Source of the DNA: Lentisphaeria bacterium
Lineage (GTDB): Bacteria; Verrucomicrobiota; Lentisphaeria; Victivallales; Victivallaceae
Direction: 5' to 3'
NCBI GenBank assembly: GCA_900768515.1
Contig: CAAGDG010000045.1
Coordinates: forward strand, 1-20,186
Length of the DNA stretch: 20,186 nucleotides
Part shown: positions 14,320 through 20,164 of the stretch, in pieces
Layout: the number at the start of each line of letters is the position of its first letter
Position numbering within the stretch: the stretch's first letter is position 1
Made by a program: the position numbers and the translations under genes
Notes under the pieces: generated by a model
Told to the model about the DNA's origin: nothing
What the model saw: the letters and a program-made list of their open reading frames with translations, nothing else
Databases searched by the model: none

Positions 14320-14841
14320 TCAGTTCCCGGCGATCCGGCGTTCAACCGCCTCGATCGCCTCTTTTTTCACGGTGAGATTGATCCGCTCGCCGGCCGGGGT
14401 GCTGGTGACGCCGGGGAGGGTTTCCCCGGCGGTTACCGCCTCCCGTACCGCGTCCTTCACGATCTTATGAGTCGTGACAATGAGCTCCGGACGGTTGTTG
14501 GCGAGCGCGAAATCGACGAGCAGATCGTCGATGATTGAGATCTGCGCCCGCACGGTGTGGTACCCGTAGGTCCCGAGTTCGTGTTTGCGTTTGCGCGGGT
14601 TCTGAAACCGCTCCGGATTCGCGGTGATGTAGCGCTCGAGCTCGCGTTTATAGACGTCAGCCTCGCGCTGCAGCCCCTCGATTTTACGGGTTTTCTCCGC
14701 CTCGATCCTGGCTTTGTCCGCATCCGCCCTGGCGGCAATCGCCGTGATGTCGAGAATCGTTTTCGCATATTTGCCGAACAGCGCGTCGGCGTCGGACTCG
14801 CTCATCGCCTTATATATGCGGTTGTCATTGATCGTAGCCAT
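14320..14841 (-). CDS. gam: Mu Gam-like DNA-end-protecting protein
   Basis: The 173-residue protein has the long helical hairpin expected of Mu Gam: an extended coiled-coil-like helix with alternating Lys/Glu/Arg (ADADKARIEAEKTRKIEGLQ and onward), then NPERFQNPRKRKHELGTYGY, the counterpart of the conserved segment before the beta-strand in Gam. Gam binds the ends of double-stranded DNA as a dimer (a Ku-like fold) and shields phage DNA from exonucleases. The ATG follows GAGGAGAATAAAAAA. Its position in the early operon just before the transposition genes agrees. Confidence 0.8.
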   Translation of the reverse strand: MATINDNRIYKAMSESDADALFGKYAKTILDITAIAARADADKARIEAEKTRKIEGLQREADVYKRELERYITANPERFQNPRKRKHELGTYGYHTVRAQISIIDDLLVDFALANNRPELIVTTHKIVKDAVREAVTAGETLPGVTSTPAGERINLTVKKEAIEAVERRIAGN

Positions 14842-14845
14842 TTTT

Positions 14846-15232
14846 TTATTCTCCTCTGCCGTCTCCGAAAAACTCGGTCATGCGGCACAACAACGTTTGC
14901 CGAATCCCCGCGCCGCTCAATGCGGTGGAAACCGTGGTTTCGCTCGTTCCGATGATCGCCGCGAGCTCTTTTTGCGTCATGTCGTAGTGTTCGCAGATCA
15001 TCCGGATTGTAGGAACAATCCCCGCTCCCTGCCGGATGAGTTCACGCCCGTACACCCGGACTTTTTCCGGCAATCCGGCGGATTCCGGCAGCGCGGATGA
15101 CTCCGCGCCCGCGGCGAGCTGTTCGCGGATCAGCCCGATCAGGAGAGTTCCCACGTCCGAGCGCTCCAGCAATTTTGTGAGCGCACAACACGCCGCCTCG
15201 ATTCTCCCCAGTTGTCTCGCATTGAGTTCCAT
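14846..15232 (-). CDS. Helix-turn-helix protein
   Basis: This 128-residue protein starts at ATG 15232, directly after AGGAGGAAAAAA; the frame extends upstream but without a ribosome binding site. The C-terminal part contains a helix-turn-helix (YDMTQKELAAIIGTSETTVS, about 87-106). The N-terminal 60 residues are helical and may mediate oligomerisation. It is the fourth HTH-containing protein in a row in this early operon. A regulatory role is inferred from the HTH; the target is unknown. Confidence 0.75.
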   Translation of the reverse strand: MELNARQLGRIEAACCALTKLLERSDVGTLLIGLIREQLAAGAESSALPESAGLPEKVRVYGRELIRQGAGIVPTIRMICEHYDMTQKELAAIIGTSETTVSTALSGAGIRQTLLCRMTEFFGDGRGE

Positions 15233-15260
15233 TTTTTTCCTCCTGTTTTGCTGGGCAACA

Positions 15261-15791
15261 TTAAAAATTATCATCAGCCTCCAGACGAACCGGCTGGAGG
15301 TAGTTGCTGACGCTCTGCTGGCTGACATGGCAGAGCCGGGCGATCTCCTGCTGAGAGAGATCCGGGCATGAATACGCGAGCCGGATCACCCGCCACCGTT
15401 CGGGCCGCGCCGCCGCAAATGTGCAGAGCGCGACGGCGTTCCGGTATGTCTGCGGGACTTTTTCCGCCTCGAACCGGATGGAGAGCGGCCGGAGCCACTC
15501 CGGCGACTCTCCGTCGAGCTCGTTTTCGGAAAAATCCTCGCCCAGGTCGAACGGCGCGAGATGTCGTGCGACGGTCGTATGACTCATGCCGCGGGCGACC
15601 GCGAGTTCTCGGTACGAGAGTTCGGGAACCTCGAACGCCATCCGGCAGCTGCTGAACCGGGCCGGATCCGCGGCCGCGAAATCCGCGAGCCGCAGCATCC
15701 GGCGGCAGACTATGGTCGACGGGTAATGACGAATGTCTACCCAGCTCGACCGGTCCCGGTACAGCTCACGCATGACGTCAAACTGATCCAC
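15261..15791 (-). CDS. Regulator with two tandem HTH modules
   Basis: The 176-residue protein is built from two related halves. Residues about 34-80 contain ADFAAADPARF then ELSYRELAVARGMSHTTVAR; residues about 121-170 contain CTFAAARPERW then DLSQQEIARLCHVSQQSVSN. Both are HTH units that follow the same helical prefix, about 80 residues apart, so the gene is an internal duplication. Two DNA-reading heads in one chain could bind a direct or inverted repeat as a monomer. The start is a GTG at 15791 preceded by GGAGAG; an ATG seven codons in is an alternative. It begins 4 bases after the small membrane protein gene. Confidence 0.75.
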   Translation of the reverse strand: MDQFDVMRELYRDRSSWVDIRHYPSTIVCRRMLRLADFAAADPARFSSCRMAFEVPELSYRELAVARGMSHTTVARHLAPFDLGEDFSENELDGESPEWLRPLSIRFEAEKVPQTYRNAVALCTFAAARPERWRVIRLAYSCPDLSQQEIARLCHVSQQSVSNYLQPVRLEADDNF

Positions 15792-15794
15792 CGC

Positions 15795-15959
15795 TCAGCC
15801 TCTCCTCCAGCTCCTCAACTCCCTGCGCCGCGATTCGCGCAGCACCAGGCGTCGTTCGATGTAGTAGGCGGTGGACAGAATCGCAATATAGATCAACAGG
15901 CTGATGACCACCGCATTTGCCAGAATCGCCGAAAAATACCAGATTGCCGAAAGCTCCAT
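15795..15959 (-). CDS. 54-residue single-pass membrane protein
   Basis: A short gene that is easy to miss. Read leftward from ATG 15959 it encodes MELSAIWYFSAILANAVVIS, LLIYIAILSTAYYIERRLVL and an arginine-rich tail (RESRRRELRSWRRG), ending at TGA 15795. The first 33 residues form a hydrophobic membrane helix and the rest is strongly basic, so an N-out/C-in single-pass topology is likely. A good ribosome binding site (GGAGGAG) precedes it, and it fits exactly between two neighbouring genes (2-base and 3-base gaps), which supports it being real. Function unknown; small early membrane proteins in phages often alter host physiology or exclude other phages. Confidence 0.75.
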   Translation of the reverse strand: MELSAIWYFSAILANAVVISLLIYIAILSTAYYIERRLVLRESRRRELRSWRRG

Positions 15960-15961
15960 GA

Positions 15962-16366
15962 TTATTTCTCCTCCCTCGATTGCCTGGACTTGTCCGACTG
16001 CACCGACAGCGCCGGGATACTGAACCGTGCCCGGCTGATCTCATCGCCTTGAAACCAGGCGCAAAATGCCGTTCCGTTTTCGAATCCGTCAACGGTCATC
16101 AACGGACCGCCGGAGTTCAGCCGCACCGTGGTGCCGACCGGGAACGGCGATTCCGTATCCGGCTGAAAATTCTCCGGCAGATACGGAGCGATGTGCTGGT
16201 ACAGTTTATCCCAGTTATCCCGGCGAATGTATCCGCACCCCCCTGAGCGATAACGATTGATTTGCGCCTGGGAACAGCCGACCGCCGCCGCCAGCGCACA
16301 CTCACCGCCCATGGCTTCGCACGCCCGCAGAACAGCCTGCCTGATCGTGTCGTCAATTTTCAGCAT
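15962..16366 (-). CDS. HTH protein fused to a YodC-like (DUF2158) domain
   Basis: In this 134-residue protein, residues 1-68 form a helix-turn-helix domain (IRQAVLRACEAMGGECALAA, AVGCSQAQINRYRSG, then DNWDKLYQHIAPYLPENF) clearly related to the N-terminus of the rightward repressor at 16715. Residues about 75-122 match the YodC/DUF2158 pattern: GTTVRLNSGGPLMTV, then FCAWFQGDEISRARFS. The latter is a small beta-barrel of unknown function. The ATG follows GGAGGAACGAAGAG. Sharing its DNA-binding domain with the opposing repressor suggests that it competes for the same operators; that is inference. Confidence 0.85.
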   Translation of the reverse strand: MLKIDDTIRQAVLRACEAMGGECALAAAVGCSQAQINRYRSGGCGYIRRDNWDKLYQHIAPYLPENFQPDTESPFPVGTTVRLNSGGPLMTVDGFENGTAFCAWFQGDEISRARFSIPALSVQSDKSRQSREEK

Positions 16367-16389
16367 CTCTTCGTTCCTCCTTGTGGTTG

Positions 16390-16584
16390 TTAGAGTTCAA
16401 TCAATTCTTTCGGCGAACATTTCAGCACCGCCGCGAATCTTTCCGCCATTTTTTTTGACGTTATCCCGCGCTTTTCATGAATGCACAACGTAGAGGGAGA
16501 AATCCCGACCAGGTGTGCGAGCTGGACTTGCTTTAACCGTCTGTCCCGCCTGGCCCTTGCCAGTTTTGTCGTCCGATTCCGCAT
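16390..16584 (-). CDS. XRE-family HTH protein, Cro/Ner-like
   Basis: The 64-residue protein is a single helix-turn-helix domain: LARARRDRRLKQVQLAHLVG, ISPSTLCIHEKRG, then KKMAERFAAVLKCSPKELIE, the standard XRE five-helix unit. As the first gene of the leftward early operon, facing the repressor gene across the switch region, it sits where Mu carries ner and lambda carries cro. It probably turns down its own promoter and the repressor promoter. No ribosome binding site of quality is seen, so it may be translated from a short leader. Confidence 0.8.
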   Translation of the reverse strand: MRNRTTKLARARRDRRLKQVQLAHLVGISPSTLCIHEKRGITSKKMAERFAAVLKCSPKELIEL

Positions 16585-16615
16585 ATTGCCTCTTAAGATA
16601 ATCGTTGCCTTTTGT

Positions 16616-16629
16616 GATAATATATTATC
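16616..16629. promoter_or_regulatory. Palindromic operator GATAATATATTATC
   Basis: A perfect 14-base palindrome lies in the 130-base divergent region between the Cro-like gene and the repressor. A related half site (GATAATC) lies about 18 bases to the left. It covers the predicted -10 of the leftward early promoter. Confidence 0.6.
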
Positions 16630-16646
16630 TCGACAGGAAATATCAA
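16619..16646 (-). promoter_or_regulatory. Predicted leftward early promoter
   Basis: Read leftward, TTGATA (16646-16641) and TATATT (16624-16619) are 16 bases apart. The -10 lies inside the 14-base palindrome, so a protein bound there would block the whole transposition operon. Confidence 0.5.
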
Positions 16647-16666
16647 GGCTTTTTCAGGTTGAAAAT

Positions 16667-16695
16667 TTGATTTTTTTCAAAAAACGGGATATCTT
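16667..16695 (+). promoter_or_regulatory. Predicted repressor promoter
   Basis: TTGATT (16667-16672) and TATCTT (16690-16695) are 17 bases apart and point to the repressor start at 16715, with AGGGGC as ribosome binding site. The -10 is a weak match; TTGACA at 16694-16699 is too close to the start codon to be the -35. Confidence 0.35.
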
Positions 16696-16714
16696 GACAA
16701 AAAAAGGGGCAAAA

Positions 16715-17221
16715 ATGCGATTAACAAACGAAATTCGGCAGGCTATAAAGTCCGCCTGCCAAGCGGAAAAGGGGGGCGGGGCAGCTTTTGCCAAACGCGC
16801 TGGTTTTACCCCGGCTCAAATCAGCCGATACCATAGCGGAAAAATTGCCTCCATCGCGGACGAGAGCTGGGAGCGATTGTTTCCAAATATTGCCTCGTTT
16901 TTGCCCCCTGAGTATTTGTCTCACTTGGATATTGCCTCCCGGTGGAAAATTGCGCCTACGCACCCGGTTCTCAGGGAACACCTGGAACAGGCCGGAAAGT
17001 CAGCCGAGGAGTATGCCGATAAATTTACCCGCGACCTGATGCAATTCGGTATGGACCTCGGTCTCGACATTTACGACCAGTTAACAATCGACCTGCTCAA
17101 ATATTGGCGGGATATGACACCTGCAAGGCGCTATCTGCTGTTGAGTTACGCTGCCCGGTTGACCGAAGAGGAGCTGCCGGCCGTTGAGGCGGGACCGGCA
17201 AAAAAGGTGGCCGGGCATTAG
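16715..17221 (+). CDS. Probable phage repressor (HTH)
   Basis: The 168-residue protein has an N-terminal helix-turn-helix (IRQAIKSACQAEKGGGAAFA, KRAGFTPAQISRYHSGKIAS, then ESWERLFPNIASFLPPEY) closely matching that of the HTH-YodC protein encoded on the other strand. The C-terminal half is helical (EYADKFTRDLMQFGMDLGLD; MTPARRYLLLSYAARL) and lacks the Ser-Lys peptidase motifs of LexA/CI, so release would not follow the RecA-triggered self-cleavage route. ATG 16715 follows AGGGGC; the frame runs upstream through the operator region but this is non-coding. It faces the early operon, as a c-type repressor should. Confidence 0.8.
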   Translation: MRLTNEIRQAIKSACQAEKGGGAAFAKRAGFTPAQISRYHSGKIASIADESWERLFPNIASFLPPEYLSHLDIASRWKIAPTHPVLREHLEQAGKSAEEYADKFTRDLMQFGMDLGLDIYDQLTIDLLKYWRDMTPARRYLLLSYAARLTEEELPAVEAGPAKKVAGH

Positions 17222-17242
17222 GTTTCGTAGGGGGGGGAAATA

Positions 17243-17836
17243 ATGCGCGTGGGAATCAGTTTGGGACGCCTCCGGTCTATGCTGCGGAACCTGAAACCGG
17301 TTCCCTGGTCCGTTTACATCGGCAAAACGCCGCGCCGCCGTGGTGGATTGTTCGCGGTTCCCGGCATTGAGGATCTGCGGGTAGTGCGGGTTGCCCACCA
17401 GACAGTTGTTCGCAACATTTACCTCAACAAGGGGGCGGCATATATCCGGCTCGAGTTTTTAAAACAAATTTCCGCAACGGATGACATCGCCGCCCTTGGC
17501 ACAGCGTTTGACAGCGCGTTCGATTTCTATCTCGCCCTGTGCGCCGGAGCAAATGAGTATGAAACTGGAAACGATCCGGATATTGAGGAGCGTTTCCCCT
17601 GCTGGGAGATCAGCGCCGGCGGCGACTCTCCGCTGGCCGCGTTGGACGGGAAACGGTACCGGAAATCCGACCCGATCTGGAACGAAATTTTTCCTCCGAT
17701 TGATTTCGGAGACTCCGCCAGAGTCAGCGAATCCGAGGGGAGAAAATGCAAACCTCCGACCGCAATCCCGCGGCGGGTATGCAACCCGATTGATTTTCTG
17801 CTGGCGACGAGATCTCCGTGGTGGTGGCCGTTTTGA
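17243..17836 (+). CDS. Unknown protein downstream of the repressor
   Basis: The 197-residue protein starts at an ATG preceded by an uninterrupted run of eight G (17230-17237), which also acts as the ribosome binding site. Residues 1-20 are basic, the middle is mixed helix and strand (RVAHQTVVRNIYLNKGAAYI), and the C-terminus ends in the aromatic stretch SPWWWPF. No domain is recognised. It begins 21 bases after the repressor stop and is probably co-transcribed with it, so it may be expressed in the lysogen. Length changes in the G-run would alter spacing to the start codon. Confidence 0.6.
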   Translation: MRVGISLGRLRSMLRNLKPVPWSVYIGKTPRRRGGLFAVPGIEDLRVVRVAHQTVVRNIYLNKGAAYIRLEFLKQISATDDIAALGTAFDSAFDFYLALCAGANEYETGNDPDIEERFPCWEISAGGDSPLAALDGKRYRKSDPIWNEIFPPIDFGDSARVSESEGRKCKPPTAIPRRVCNPIDFLLATRSPWWWPF

Positions 17837-17842
17837 CCTGAT

Positions 17843-18163
17843 CTATTCTCCGGCGATGATCGTGTAGTCTCTCCCCTCGGTCAATTTGCCGGGGTCGAAC
17901 CGGTACCGGGGCGGCCGCGCCGGCCAGTTCGAGAAATACCACGTCAGCAGCCGCCGGACCGTGTCGGCATCCATGTCGGCGGGGGGATCGACCGTGACCA
18001 CGGTTCCGCCGTAGGTGCTGCCGCTCCCCACTCCGGCAAGATCCGGTTTTCCCAGCCTCTCCCAGCGCCGCGCGGCCCGGCTGACCGCGTCGGCGGCACT
18101 GAACCCCAGCTGTTTCACGATCGCCAGCTGCCGCCGCAGCTCCGGCCCGATTCGCAATTTCAT
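17843..18163 (-). CDS. Small basic protein, possible regulator
   Basis: The 106-residue protein starts at ATG 18163 with GGGAGG upstream and ends 6 bases from the convergent stop at 17836. Its N-terminal part (KLRIGPELRRQLAIVKQLGF, SAADAVSRAARRWERLG) is helical and basic and could bind DNA. The C-terminal part is Gly/Thr/Asp-rich with RYRFDPGKLTEGRDYTIIAG. No family is recognised. A candidate promoter and a dyad lie upstream, so it has its own control. Its position between repressor and late genes is where a middle or late regulator would sit; this is inference only. Confidence 0.65.
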   Translation of the reverse strand: MKLRIGPELRRQLAIVKQLGFSAADAVSRAARRWERLGKPDLAGVGSGSTYGGTVVTVDPPADMDADTVRRLLTWYFSNWPARPPRYRFDPGKLTEGRDYTIIAGE

Positions 18164-18185
18164 GTCGCCTCCCTCGTTTGCATTT

Positions 18186-18214
18186 ACTATTGTCCCGGTC
18201 GAGTGATTTTTCAA
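18186..18214 (-). promoter_or_regulatory. Candidate promoter for the 17843-18163 gene
   Basis: Read leftward, TTGAAA (18214-18209) and AATAGT (18191-18186) are 17 bases apart, ending about 20 bases before the start codon. Confidence 0.45.
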
Positions 18215-18223
18215 CTGGAAATA

Positions 18224-18256
18224 TGTAGCAAATTAAAAAAAATCAGTAATGCTACA
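18224..18256. promoter_or_regulatory. Spaced dyad TGTAGCA / TGCTACA
   Basis: Perfect 7-base inverted arms (18224-18230 and 18250-18256) are separated by 19 AT-rich bases, just upstream of the leftward -35 at 18214-18209. This looks like a binding site for a dimeric activator or repressor. Confidence 0.45.
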
Positions 18257-18284
18257 GCATAAAACCGCGTTACAGTTTAAAAGA

Positions 18285-18310
18285 TTAATAACTAACAAGT
18301 TAGTTATTAA
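18285..18310. promoter_or_regulatory. 26-base operator-like inverted repeat
   Basis: The arms TTAATAACTAAC and GTTAGTTATTAA are perfectly complementary with only AA between them. The spacing is too tight for an RNA hairpin loop, so a dimeric DNA-binding protein site is more likely. It lies between the leftward small gene and the rightward late genes and could control either. Confidence 0.6.
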
Positions 18311-18344
18311 AATTAAAAAAATGCTGGTAAAAACGGCCTTTTCG

Positions 18345-18706
18345 CCCCATATATGGGGGGAGATTCTCCTCCCCCCTCCGGGTCGTGGTTGTCCCGGAAC
18401 TCCCCGAAAAGTTGGCCGAACGTCGGCTTCGGAATGTCTCGCCGCCCTCGTTGGAGCGGCTCAGTCAAAATCGATCAAGGCGCGACAGAGGAGCGCCGCG
18501 ACACTGCCGGAGCGGCACGTTGCCGCTACTTTTCGGGGGCCCCGCTCTCCGGCCGTCCGCTTGCTCCGCAATGCTCCGGCCTGCGAGAAAGGCGGGGTTC
18601 TTTGCGGCGCGGGGCGTTCTCCTCTCCGCGCCGCCTCTTTTGAACCATTGGAGAGTCTCCGCCGGAGGGCGCACCGGTGAATGTGTGCGCATTTACCGCC
18701 TCCGGC
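18345..18706 (+). ncRNA. Highly structured non-coding region upstream of late genes
   Basis: No convincing gene lies here; open frames are by-products of high GC. Stems visible: CCCCATATATGGGG (18345-18358); CCCCGAAAAGT (18402-18412) with ACTTTTCGGGG (18528-18538); AGCGGCA-CGT-TGCCGCT (18511-18527); CCCCG (18540-18544) with CGGGG (18593-18597); GCGGCGCGG (18604-18612) with CCGCGCCGC (18626-18634), flanked by GGTTC (18596-18600) and GAACC (18642-18646); GCCGGAGG (18661-18668) with CCTCCGGC (18699-18706) enclosing CGGTGAATG (18675-18683) with CATTTACCG (18690-18698). The bulge GCGCAC could also pair with the loop sequence GTGCGC. This may be a structured RNA or late leader. Strand is assumed. 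Confidence 0.45.
18402..18538. repeat. Structured repeat, copy 1
   Basis: The outer arms CCCCGAAAAGT and ACTTTTCGGGG are perfect complements 115 bases apart. Immediately inside the right arm is a 7-bp hairpin with a 3-base loop. The same architecture with nearly the same outer arms recurs at 20047-20121. Confidence 0.55.
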
Positions 18707-18759
18707 GGGGCGTGTTTTCTGCGCAAACCGATTTAACCCGTAATCAGACAGGGGGGCTT

Positions 18760-19170
18760 ATGGATTTGAGTACGTTTATCAATGCGGCGCTGAGCGCGGC
18801 GGGGGGTGGCGGGGTTGTCGGCGCACTGGTGCTGGCCCTCTACAAAAACAGCCTCAAAAAGGAGGAGCTGCAGCGGGAGGAGGAGCGGCTGGAACGGAAA
18901 GAACTTTCAGAAAAATTGGAAGTTCTTGAAAAAGAAAAATTTGCAGAGCTAAAGCGCGACTTTGATGAACATGTCAAATCCGCCAGGGCCGGCGAAATTA
19001 TGGCGAAACTCGATCTGCTCACCGGTTCAGTACAGAAACTCACCGACCTGACGACAAAAACGCTGCAGCTGACCGCGAGCCATGAGGCGAAAATTGCCGG
19101 ACATGATGTTTTTCTCTCGAATATTGACCGGGTTCTGCAGGATCATCTCAAACAACCGGGGAGACGTTAA
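18760..19170 (+). CDS. Mu gp25-like protein (DUF2730 type)
   Basis: The 136-residue protein starts at ATG 18760 with GGGGGG upstream; the frame runs on upstream but through the structured non-coding region. An N-terminal membrane helix (FINAALSAAGGGGVVGALVL) is followed by a strongly charged coiled coil (KKEELQREEERLERKELSEK onward to about residue 75) and a helical tail. This matches the layout of the small membrane-anchored coiled-coil protein encoded just before gp26 and the small terminase in Mu-like phages. Function unknown; it is the first gene of the rightward late operon. Confidence 0.75.
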   Translation: MDLSTFINAALSAAGGGGVVGALVLALYKNSLKKEELQREEERLERKELSEKLEVLEKEKFAELKRDFDEHVKSARAGEIMAKLDLLTGSVQKLTDLTTKTLQLTASHEAKIAGHDVFLSNIDRVLQDHLKQPGRR

Positions 19171-19470
19171 ATGATCAACTATACGCCGTTTCGCATCCGG
19201 CGCGCGATTGTCCGCGCACTGTTCAACTACGCCGGGGCGCAGGATCTGGACACCGTCGCCGCGTATCCGGCGGTCATGATCGAAAATCCGCCGGTCGAGC
19301 TGCTCCGGCAGGAATGGGACGTTCTGGCCGCCGCCGGAATCATCGAGCAGCTGCCCGGTTACGCGGGCGGAGTTGCAAAACTTTCTCCCGGAATCCGGCT
19401 GCAGATGGAGCAGAACCACGGCGGAAACCCGCCTCCCTCGCCGATTCTATACGGGCCGGAGGTGATGTAA
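19171..19470 (+). CDS. Small protein in the Mu gp26 position
   Basis: The 99-residue protein starts directly after the previous stop. Its sequence (FRIRRAIVRALFNYAGAQDL, then PPVELLRQEWDVLAAAGIIE, then QLPGYAGGVAKLSPGIRLQM) looks like a small winged-helix unit. It is placed between gp25-like and gp27-like genes, as in Mu-like phages, and overlaps the latter by one base (TAATG). A DNA-binding helper of packaging is possible, but no family-specific motif is seen. Confidence 0.65.
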   Translation: MINYTPFRIRRAIVRALFNYAGAQDLDTVAAYPAVMIENPPVELLRQEWDVLAAAGIIEQLPGYAGGVAKLSPGIRLQMEQNHGGNPPPSPILYGPEVM

Positions 19471-20045
19471 TGGGCGGGCCGCGGAACAATCTCACATGGC
19501 ATCCGCCGGAGGTGCGGTACCGCGTCTATGCGCTGCACTATGAGGGACTCTCCGCGGCGCAGATCAACGCCGACCCGGTGGTCGCCGCGAGCGTGGCGAA
19601 AACCGGCTACCGGCTGCATAACAACACGTTAGCCTCTGCCTGGCGGAGCGCGGAGTACAAACGCTACGCCTCCGGACGTGACAAAACGTTTGCGGCGACA
19701 GAGGGCGAACACGTCGCACAGCGGATTCTCGAGGACGTCGGCGCACTGGCCTCGGTCACGGACGTCGCGCGCTACGAACTGGCGCACGAGATCCGCGAGC
19801 TGATTCAGGCCGGTCCGCTCGGAGATGACGAAAACCCGGTCGAACGGATCGAACGGCTCGCCCGCAGCCTGGCGACGGTGACGCGAGACGAGACCGCCCG
19901 CCTCCGCTCGGAAAACGCAGAACTCAAAACGCAGATCGCGGAACTCGAACTCCGGCTCCGCGAGGCGGGGGAATCCCGGAAAATCGCGACCGGCCTGAGC
20001 GATGAGGCGATCAAACAGATCGAGGAACAGGCGGGCTTGCTGTGA
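19470..20045 (+). CDS. Small terminase subunit-like protein (DUF3486, Mu gp27 type)
   Basis: The 191-residue protein starts at ATG 19470, preceded by GGAGGTG, with one base shared with the previous stop. Its N-terminal part (about 10-60) is HTH-like (LHYEGLSAAQINADPVVAAS), and the C-terminal part is a long coiled coil (TARLRSENAELKTQIAELEL). An N-terminal DNA-recognition domain followed by an oligomerisation coil is the plan of phage small terminases, and the gene order gp25-gp26-gp27 matches Mu. It should recognise phage DNA and recruit the large terminase, which would be expected to the right of the window. Confidence 0.75.
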   Translation: MGGPRNNLTWHPPEVRYRVYALHYEGLSAAQINADPVVAASVAKTGYRLHNNTLASAWRSAEYKRYASGRDKTFAATEGEHVAQRILEDVGALASVTDVARYELAHEIRELIQAGPLGDDENPVERIERLARSLATVTRDETARLRSENAELKTQIAELELRLREAGESRKIATGLSDEAIKQIEEQAGLL

Positions 20046-20046
20046 T

Positions 20047-20164
20047 CCCCAAAAAGTTGCCACCCTTCGGCCACAGGCCTCGGGTCTTTTGCTTTGCAAA
20101 AGCTGCGGGTACTTTTCGGGGGTCCGGGTTTCGGCATTCCGTGCGGCTATGCCGTACTCATGCC
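20047..20164. repeat. Structured repeat, copy 2
   Basis: The outer arms CCCCAAAAAGT (20047-20057) and ACTTTTCGGGG (20111-20121) pair over 10 of 11 bases. Inside are GGCC-ACA-GGCC and a perfect 7-bp stem with a 3-base loop, CTTTTGC-TTT-GCAAAAG (20086-20102). Outside follows a second hairpin, GGCAT (20133-20137) with ATGCC (20160-20164), enclosing GCGGC with GCCGT. No gene is seen between 20046 and the window end; GAGGGG near 20178 may be the ribosome binding site of a gene beyond it. Confidence 0.55.

Noticed and set aside
13471..14538. Rightward open frame (355 codons) opposite Gam and its neighbour
   Set aside because: Composition is that of a shadow frame; the leftward genes have ribosome binding sites and a recognisable Gam pattern.
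15036..15371. Rightward open frame opposite the HTH genes
   Set aside because: It spans the junction of two leftward genes with strong ribosome binding sites and has no start signal of its own.
18249..18759. Several overlapping open frames in the structured region, including an upstream extension of the gp25-like gene
   Set aside because: The sequence is dominated by inverted repeats, translations are Arg/Pro/Ser-rich without a ribosome binding site, and the gp25-like protein has a clean start at 18760.
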